54,629 bases of DNA from Candidatus Thalassarchaeaceae archaeon (lineage in GTDB: Archaea > Thermoplasmatota > Poseidoniia > Poseidoniales > Thalassarchaeaceae): positions 1-54,629 of the forward strand of contig JAJPRD010000008.1 of assembly GCA_023700255.1 (NCBI GenBank), read 5' to 3'. The translations under genes and the position numbers were made by a program. Of the stretch, positions 48,655 to 54,629 are shown in pieces. How positions within the stretch are numbered: the first letter of the stretch is position 1; the number at the start of each line of letters is the position of its first letter. Below the pieces are notes generated by a model. It worked only from the letters and a program-made list of their open reading frames with translations, did not search any database and was not told the DNA's origin.

Positions 48655-50013
48655 ATGGGTCGCTTCCTGCTAGCCGTAGTCTTGGCCTCATTGATTTTTG
48701 CTTCGGCATCTCCAATAGCTACAGCACAAGTTGGACAACCAGATATAATCCAGGAGCATTGGTACCACACATACGCCACTCTAACTCTCGATGTCAATGA
48801 CTGGGCAGATAACAACCCCGATATTGTTGATTTGATTAGTGCAGGCCAAACAGAGATGGGAAGAAATCTCTGGGTTTTGCGTATTTCTGACTGGAGTCTA
48901 GATACAAAACCGAATGGAGATAAGAAAGAAGTCGTATATATTGACGGTGGTCACCATGGAAATGAGCATCTAGGGACTGAACTGGCTTTCCTAACCGCAG
49001 AATATTATATTGAAGGTTGGATAGATGGAAATCAGGATGTCATTGACGTTTTGGAAACTACTGAATTACACATTCTCATAATGCTGAATGCTGATGGTAA
49101 TGATCTCGATACCCGATGGAATTCAAATCAAGTAGACTTGAATAGGAATTACGACCATTATTGGAATAATTGCCCTCCTAACAATCCTACACAACCAGGA
49201 AGTAGTGCTTTTAGTGAGTCCGAAACTCTTGCAAACTCAATCTATATGGATACTGTAGTACCTGATGCAGATTTGTATGTTACTATGCATACAGGTGTAT
49301 GGATCATGCTGTATCCATGGGGCAGGTGGCCTGAACAACCATCTGACTGGGAATTATTTCACTCTATTCGAGATGATGTTCATACAAATATTTCAGATAT
49401 ACCTATTCGCAATGCAAATCAAGGGTTGTATCCAAACTGTGGCACTAGTCGAGATTATGGGTACGGGGTAATGGGTTATCCAACATTTACTTTTGAAACC
49501 GATGATGAACAATTCCTTCTTGGTACTGTCGAGGCACTATCTGATAGATTAGGTGAAGAATTAGATGTGATGAAATATTTAATACAGAATGTATGGTATT
49601 GGCGTGCTCGTTTAGTTGTCGAAAATTTTGAAATTAGAACGAATCAAGTCGAGGCGCATGTAGTTAATCTCGGTCAAGCAAGTACATCTAATGCCACATT
49701 TCATTACTCTGATTCAAATGGTGAATTATTATGGCATTCCGATACTTTCGGAATAAATGCCACCAATGAATCAACAGTAGTTCTTAATTCGAAAAATCTT
49801 AGTTTAGTTAATGACGGTATATGGAGTATTCACTACCAAAAAAGAGTAATTGATTCATCACAATGGGTTGATGAAGTAATTGAAGATTCGGTGATTGTAA
49901 TCAAATCAACAAATGAAGGATTTCTCCCAGCACCCTCCTTTTTAATCAATCTAATCACATTAATTACTGCGGCTATCGCAAGTAGGAATAGAAGTAATAA
50001 ATCAAAGGATTAG
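48655..50013 (+). CDS. Secreted M14 zinc carboxypeptidase with C-terminal sorting-like tail
   Basis: Signal peptide 'MGRFLLAVVLASLIFASASPIATAQ'; 'YIDGGHHGNEHLGTELA' (HxxE), 'DLNRNYDHYW', 'VTMHTGVW', 'FTFETDDE'; C-term 'LPAPSFLINLITLITAAIASRNRSNKSKD'. Confidence 0.9.
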   Translation: MGRFLLAVVLASLIFASASPIATAQVGQPDIIQEHWYHTYATLTLDVNDWADNNPDIVDLISAGQTEMGRNLWVLRISDWSLDTKPNGDKKEVVYIDGGHHGNEHLGTELAFLTAEYYIEGWIDGNQDVIDVLETTELHILIMLNADGNDLDTRWNSNQVDLNRNYDHYWNNCPPNNPTQPGSSAFSESETLANSIYMDTVVPDADLYVTMHTGVWIMLYPWGRWPEQPSDWELFHSIRDDVHTNISDIPIRNANQGLYPNCGTSRDYGYGVMGYPTFTFETDDEQFLLGTVEALSDRLGEELDVMKYLIQNVWYWRARLVVENFEIRTNQVEAHVVNLGQASTSNATFHYSDSNGELLWHSDTFGINATNESTVVLNSKNLSLVNDGIWSIHYQKRVIDSSQWVDEVIEDSVIVIKSTNEGFLPAPSFLINLITLITAAIASRNRSNKSKD

Positions 50014-50026
50014 ATTTTTCAGAGAT

Positions 50027-51007
50027 TCATTCGAGGGATATCTTCTCTGCAATGTGACATGCTAAAATTTTTGTAGCAATTAATGCCGCAGAAAACTCGG
50101 TTAAATTTGTTCCTTCAGAAGTGCAAATTTCATTTACATCGGCCCCTATTACTTCTGCATTTTCTGCCGAAAACAAGGCCTCAATAATTTCTATAGCGCC
50201 CCAATAAGAAAGCCCTCCTGGCACCGGAGTTCCAGTAGCTGGAACAAGCAACCCATCTAATCCGTCTATGTCAAAAGTCAGCCAAACTGGACCATTTAGA
50301 TTTTTGATTTCATCAATCATTCCCCTCCAATTCGTTAAATCTGAATGGGTATTAATTAAATCTCGAGCAAACCATGTTTTCACTCTTTTATCATTCTCCA
50401 TAATCTCTTTTTCTTCTGAACTATAAGTTCTAATGCCAATCTGAATTACTTTCCCTACACCGGCTTCTAGAGATCTTCTAATTACTGTTCCATGTGAGAA
50501 TTTTTCTTCATTTAATTCGTCCCTCAAATCGGCATGTGCGTCAACTTGTAAAATCGTTAAATTTTCCAATTCACCATTAATTTTCGGATGAACTTTCATT
50601 GATTCAACTAGTGGGAGTAATAAGCCATGCTCACCACCTAAAACTATTGGAAATTGATTGCCATTCATCCATGGTGAAGTGAATTTTTTGATACTTTTTA
50701 ATGCTTTTTTAAGGCTAGGTGAGTCATTGACCCATGGTTTTGACGTATGAATCTTAAATCCACATGGTAAATCATTTGGCAATAACTCATCATGTAATTC
50801 AACTTGTGAACTAGCCTCGATACAAGCAGCGGGACCAAACTCAGTTCCTTCTCTATAGCTTGTAGTCATTTCATATGGGATAGGTAGGATTACGATGTCA
50901 CAGGGTGCTTTTCCATTCTCTTCAAGACCTAAGAAAGTCTTCGTCTCGTCATGCTCCACGGGGTTTACGAAAGCCTCCCTTCGATTAACGGCTTCGGGAT
51001 TCGACAA
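50027..51007 (-). CDS. speB: Agmatinase/arginase family ureohydrolase
   Basis: 'LGGEHGLLLPLVE', 'QVDAHADLRDELNEEKFSHGTVIRRSLE', 'TFDIDGLDGLLVPATGTPVPGGLSYWGAIEII'. Confidence 0.93.
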   Translation of the reverse strand: MSNPEAVNRREAFVNPVEHDETKTFLGLEENGKAPCDIVILPIPYEMTTSYREGTEFGPAACIEASSQVELHDELLPNDLPCGFKIHTSKPWVNDSPSLKKALKSIKKFTSPWMNGNQFPIVLGGEHGLLLPLVESMKVHPKINGELENLTILQVDAHADLRDELNEEKFSHGTVIRRSLEAGVGKVIQIGIRTYSSEEKEIMENDKRVKTWFARDLINTHSDLTNWRGMIDEIKNLNGPVWLTFDIDGLDGLLVPATGTPVPGGLSYWGAIEIIEALFSAENAEVIGADVNEICTSEGTNLTEFSAALIATKILACHIAEKISLE

Positions 51008-51081
51008 ACAATTTCATAATCTTCTTAAAGCATGGTTGATAAGTCACGCCCTTCCATAGAATACATACTGGAGCGCGTAAT

Positions 51082-51498
51082 ATGGGTTTGACAATAGCAC
51101 AATTAACTCAAGCTATTCGCCGTAAAGTCGATGAAGGCATGGAAACAGTAGTTGCTGAAGGTATTGCTGAGCATGCTTTAGGATTCTTTGGTTTTTCAAA
51201 TCGTATAATTGATAATGCTTTAGAACCTAATGATCGTAATCTTTTCTATCAATTACAAGATTATGATTTATTGACTACTGAGTCGGAAGAAACAACACTT
51301 TGGGATGGTAGGGAATGGAGAATTCATTATTGGAAGTTTAAATCTTCCGCTGAGGCTTTTGCACTTGCAGCAATGGATCTTAGAGATAAGAAAAATACTG
51401 TTCATGACCCTTATGCTGGTATATACGATGATATGCCAGCCAATCTTTGGAAAGAAAGATCAGGTGAAGAAGATGATTGGGAAGAGCCTTTATTCTAA
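51082..51498 (+). CDS. Archaeal conserved hypothetical protein (DUF6015-like)
   Basis: 138 aa soluble protein 'LTIAQLTQAIRRKVDEGMETVVAEGIAEHALGFFGFSNRIIDNALEPNDRNLFYQLQDYDLL...WRIHYW'; family name from memory. Confidence 0.65.
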   Translation: MGLTIAQLTQAIRRKVDEGMETVVAEGIAEHALGFFGFSNRIIDNALEPNDRNLFYQLQDYDLLTTESEETTLWDGREWRIHYWKFKSSAEAFALAAMDLRDKKNTVHDPYAGIYDDMPANLWKERSGEEDDWEEPLF

Positions 51499-51556
51499 TG
51501 ATTTGAAAAAACGATATCCCAATATATTCATAAGGATAACTTGTTGAATTTAATTC

Positions 51557-54500
51557 ATGGAGAGTCCTAAAAAAGTCATATTGACTTTTTCAATATTACT
51601 ATTCAGTAGTTTCTCCTCAATGGTTCTAGCTGAAAATGAGAATCAAATAGAATGTGTAATTCTTACAGATTGGGATTATGAGTACCAGTTCTCAGAAGGT
51701 ACTGATGAGAATAGTTCTACTTTCACCTCAAAAATCATACACAGGTATGTTGTTGAGTTTTCTCCGCCTTTTGTTAATGGTTCAAATCCTCATTTGGTAA
51801 ATATCTCTATTGACCATGAAAGAGATAATCAGTCTGTTGGTGATAACTTAAATCCAGAAAAAACTATTGCAGGCGGTGTAATAGATATCACATTATCTGA
51901 TGAGCCTATGTTTAGAGATGAAATTGAAATTTCAGTAGAAACTTTAGAAGCATCATGTGATCGAAATATTAGAGTTACAAATTGGAGTCAACCAATATCT
52001 GATCATGAAATAACAAGTAACCGAACATGGAGTAATAGCATATCTAGTTCTGAAGATACAAGTACATCAAATCTCTTTTTTGAAGGTCGGGGTTGGCAAC
52101 AAAGAAATAATCAGACTTTAATATCTAATGAATTAGGGCATGGTATTTTTGAATTCAGTGATTCTGCTGACTTAGACATTGAACTAAATCTAGAGAAAGT
52201 TTGGTTGAATCAAACTTATTTCGAAGAGTTATTAGTAGGGCAGGAATTTGAAATGATAGGCGATGGTAATCTATATACTATTCTAGATGGGTTAGAAGTT
52301 TCTGTAAATGTCACAAATGCTCTGTATAACCGTACTTTATCTCAAGAAAGTTTCACTGAACATTTGATAATTGATGGAAACGGGACAATTGAGATTTTTG
52401 ATGAGTCTGATGATGATTGGTCGAGTACCCTAAATGGTCAAATTTCTACATTCTATTTCGAGTCCTTTGACTCCGACGGTATACGTGACTATCAACAAAT
52501 AAATTTAGAAGCATCTGCAACAAGTTTCATACAATTTGGCGACGGGAATATTGAACTTGAATTAGAAGAGTTTAGATTTAATGATTTATGGGTTTATGGT
52601 GTTCAAGATGAGCAACTATTGAAATATGTAGGTAATGCTGATTTTAATTTCATTGTTTCTGAAGAACAACCATATATCTATGCTAATGGTACTGTTGATG
52701 ATCTACATTTTGAATCACGTGATGGATTAATTATTGTAGACACACTTAGAGTCGACGGTACATATGACGGAGACGCATCAGGTTCTTACGGTTTTATTCG
52801 TACTGTAGAAGATACAATTCCTCAAAGGAATTCTTCTGGTGTTTATTTTGAGGTTAATAAAATTAGAAATGAGAATTGGTTTAATGTGTCTTCTCTAGCT
52901 AATTTTCCCATTGACCAAGACCTTACTGCTGAACATAATCTCACATATGAATATACAGTTCCTCAACCAACTTGGGAAAACTCAACAATTCGGTATGAGT
53001 ATATTGAAGATAATGGTTCTAAATCCAATGATTACCCTGAGGTTTCACCCATTCAAATAGATCCAGAAAGGCCTCAATCAATTTCAATCGGTGTCGCCCC
53101 TATAACTAAGGAAACGGGTATGTCACCTGAAATATTATTCCCTGGCGATAAACTTGTAATTTCTAATAATCTTGATTTAATTTTATCAGTTCTTGTTATG
53201 AATTCAAGAGAAGTAATTGTCGATGGGCACAATGTGGTGGTTATTGATTGGATTGGTGATTATGGAAATGATAGTCAAGCTTCTGGCAGCATAATAAATG
53301 AAGGACTATTAGCGGGACTTTTCTACAATATTAATCGCTCAGTTGTTATGACAATTACTGATTCTGAGATAAATTTTCATGAGACTCAAACTTTAGACAA
53401 AATTCGTTATCCTTCAATAATTACAGCTGATGAAAATACTCTCCCTTCTTTAGAGATCCTTCAGTTTAGAGAAGGTGTTTTGTATGCAGAGGGTGGAATG
53501 GCACATCTAGAACTAACTATCCTGGATATCGATAACGATGTCACCTCAGTTTCGATTGATATGTCTGATTTTGGCCTTGGGGTAATTCAATTATCGGATA
53601 AAGGAATTTCTGGTGATAACGTTATTCACGACAATATTTGGACCTCATTGATTTATGCGGATGGTCTTGAATTTGGTAATAAGACGATACAGGTTGAGAT
53701 GGTAGATATTTGGGATACTGTCATCGTATCAGCTAATGTAGAAATACTCAATCCTGCCCCTATCATGTCCTCAATTATTTTCACACCTCAGGTTGTTAAA
53801 CGTGGAGATATAGTTGATGTATCTGTTATTGCCGATGATGCCCATGGGGTTGCATCAGTTTCATTAGAACTAATCAGTGCAGGTGGTGAATCTGTTCCTT
53901 TGACTTTAATCGACTCGAGATGGGTCGGTCAGTTCTTGGTTGAAAATGGAATGGCTCCTGGTGAAAGATTGATTCCGGTTCGTTTGACTGATAATTTTGA
54001 ATCATCTAGGTTAACTACACAATCCTTAGTTGGTAGCCTAATAACCGATTCATTATTAATAATTGAGAATGAGGCACCAATGATAATTAGTTATAATATT
54101 TCAAGAGATGGAGAACTTTCAAATTTTGTTGAAGTACCAAAAGATGGGGATCCTATTTCTCAAGTCTTAGAAGTAAAAATAGAGGACCCTGATGGTATTT
54201 CTACCGTGCAGGTAAAAATGGGTCGATTGGCACCTATAGGTCAATCTAATGATTGGATTTTGATGAAAGATGATGGTTTAGGTGTCGATAAAATTTCTGG
54301 AGATAATATATTTTCATTAGAAATTTTGGCTCGTTCGAGTTTACCTAATGGTGAAATTGAGATTTTAATTAGAGGCACTGATATTTATCTTTCTTCAACG
54401 TCACCGGAAGATCAAGGTATAATAATTAATCTTGAAAAAGTAGATTTAGATTCCGGGTCTGAGAATTGGATTTTAGAAAATGATTCGCTCTTAATTACGA

Positions 54501-54574
54501 TCGGGTTAATCTTTATCTTGGTGTTATCAGCTGTGGGTCTATTGTTGGTTTTACGTAATTCTGAATTCGAATAG
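51557..54574 (+). CDS. Large surface protein with signal peptide, Ig-like domains and C-terminal TM anchor
   Basis: N-terminal 'KKVILTFSILLFSSFSSMVLAEN'; repeated 'SDKGISGDNVIHDNIWTS' / 'KDDGLGVDKISGDNIFSLEI'; C-terminal 'LLITIGLIFILVLSAVGLLLVLRNSEFE'. Confidence 0.8.
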   Translation: MESPKKVILTFSILLFSSFSSMVLAENENQIECVILTDWDYEYQFSEGTDENSSTFTSKIIHRYVVEFSPPFVNGSNPHLVNISIDHERDNQSVGDNLNPEKTIAGGVIDITLSDEPMFRDEIEISVETLEASCDRNIRVTNWSQPISDHEITSNRTWSNSISSSEDTSTSNLFFEGRGWQQRNNQTLISNELGHGIFEFSDSADLDIELNLEKVWLNQTYFEELLVGQEFEMIGDGNLYTILDGLEVSVNVTNALYNRTLSQESFTEHLIIDGNGTIEIFDESDDDWSSTLNGQISTFYFESFDSDGIRDYQQINLEASATSFIQFGDGNIELELEEFRFNDLWVYGVQDEQLLKYVGNADFNFIVSEEQPYIYANGTVDDLHFESRDGLIIVDTLRVDGTYDGDASGSYGFIRTVEDTIPQRNSSGVYFEVNKIRNENWFNVSSLANFPIDQDLTAEHNLTYEYTVPQPTWENSTIRYEYIEDNGSKSNDYPEVSPIQIDPERPQSISIGVAPITKETGMSPEILFPGDKLVISNNLDLILSVLVMNSREVIVDGHNVVVIDWIGDYGNDSQASGSIINEGLLAGLFYNINRSVVMTITDSEINFHETQTLDKIRYPSIITADENTLPSLEILQFREGVLYAEGGMAHLELTILDIDNDVTSVSIDMSDFGLGVIQLSDKGISGDNVIHDNIWTSLIYADGLEFGNKTIQVEMVDIWDTVIVSANVEILNPAPIMSSIIFTPQVVKRGDIVDVSVIADDAHGVASVSLELISAGGESVPLTLIDSRWVGQFLVENGMAPGERLIPVRLTDNFESSRLTTQSLVGSLITDSLLIIENEAPMIISYNISRDGELSNFVEVPKDGDPISQVLEVKIEDPDGISTVQVKMGRLAPIGQSNDWILMKDDGLGVDKISGDNIFSLEILARSSLPNGEIEILIRGTDIYLSSTSPEDQGIIINLEKVDLDSGSENWILENDSLLITIGLIFILVLSAVGLLLVLRNSEFE

Positions 54575-54576
54575 AT

Positions 54577-54629
54577 TGGTACGAGTGCCGGGATTTGAAC
54601 CCGGGTTCAGGCGTTGGCAACGCCCGGTG
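54577..54629 (-). tRNA. tRNA-Gly(GCC), 5' part cut off by window end; CCA encoded
   Basis: Reverse complement CACCGGGCGTTGCCAACGCCTGAACCCGGGTTCAAATCCCGGCACTCGTACCA: anticodon stem GGGCG/CGCCT with loop TTGCCAA, T-arm CCGGG-TTCAAAT-CCCGG, A73, CCA. Confidence 0.85.

Noticed and set aside
1-54629. Search for CRISPR arrays, transposases, integrases, toxin-antitoxin pairs, restriction systems
   Set aside because: No regularly spaced repeats seen by eye and none of the translated ORFs carries such signatures; the window reads as ordinary chromosomal backbone.

Overview
This 54.6 kb, AT-rich, gene-dense window looks like archaeal chromosome, most likely a marine Euryarchaeote/Thermoplasmatota of the Marine Group II (Poseidoniales) type. 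That placement is inferred from gene content: VAT/Cdc48, thermosome, MC1 chromatin protein, Hjc, archaeal-type signal peptidase, pyrI, a TtuA/Ncs6-type thiolase, and a tRNA-Gly with A73. These sit beside bacterial-looking genes (DnaK, TGS-containing ThrRS, TrhO/YceA, SDR-type threonine dehydrogenase, actinobacterial-like Sdh). I see about 46 protein genes, including one 36-aa zinc-ribbon ORF missing from the ORF track, and a truncated tRNA-Gly(GCC) at the right edge. I found no CRISPR array, rRNA, transposase, integrase or phage module. Most of the window is housekeeping. The most interesting parts are: (i) an intramembrane/secretory proteolysis neighbourhood (presenilin-like A22, signal peptidase I with a linked membrane partner, M50 site-2 protease); (ii) a Cdc48-PRC-DUF4350(+Ca-binding repeat)-DUF58-polytopic membrane gene string; (iii) a heme-less-looking Sdh1-type succinate dehydrogenase resembling actinobacterial Sdh1; (iv) a divergent chaperone cluster (thermosome / Hsp20-like / DnaK / PspC); (v) a secreted M14 peptidase with a sorting-signal-like C-terminus; (vi) a PI-PLC-like lipoprotein; (vii) several large surface proteins. 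All calls come from reading motifs; no searches were run.
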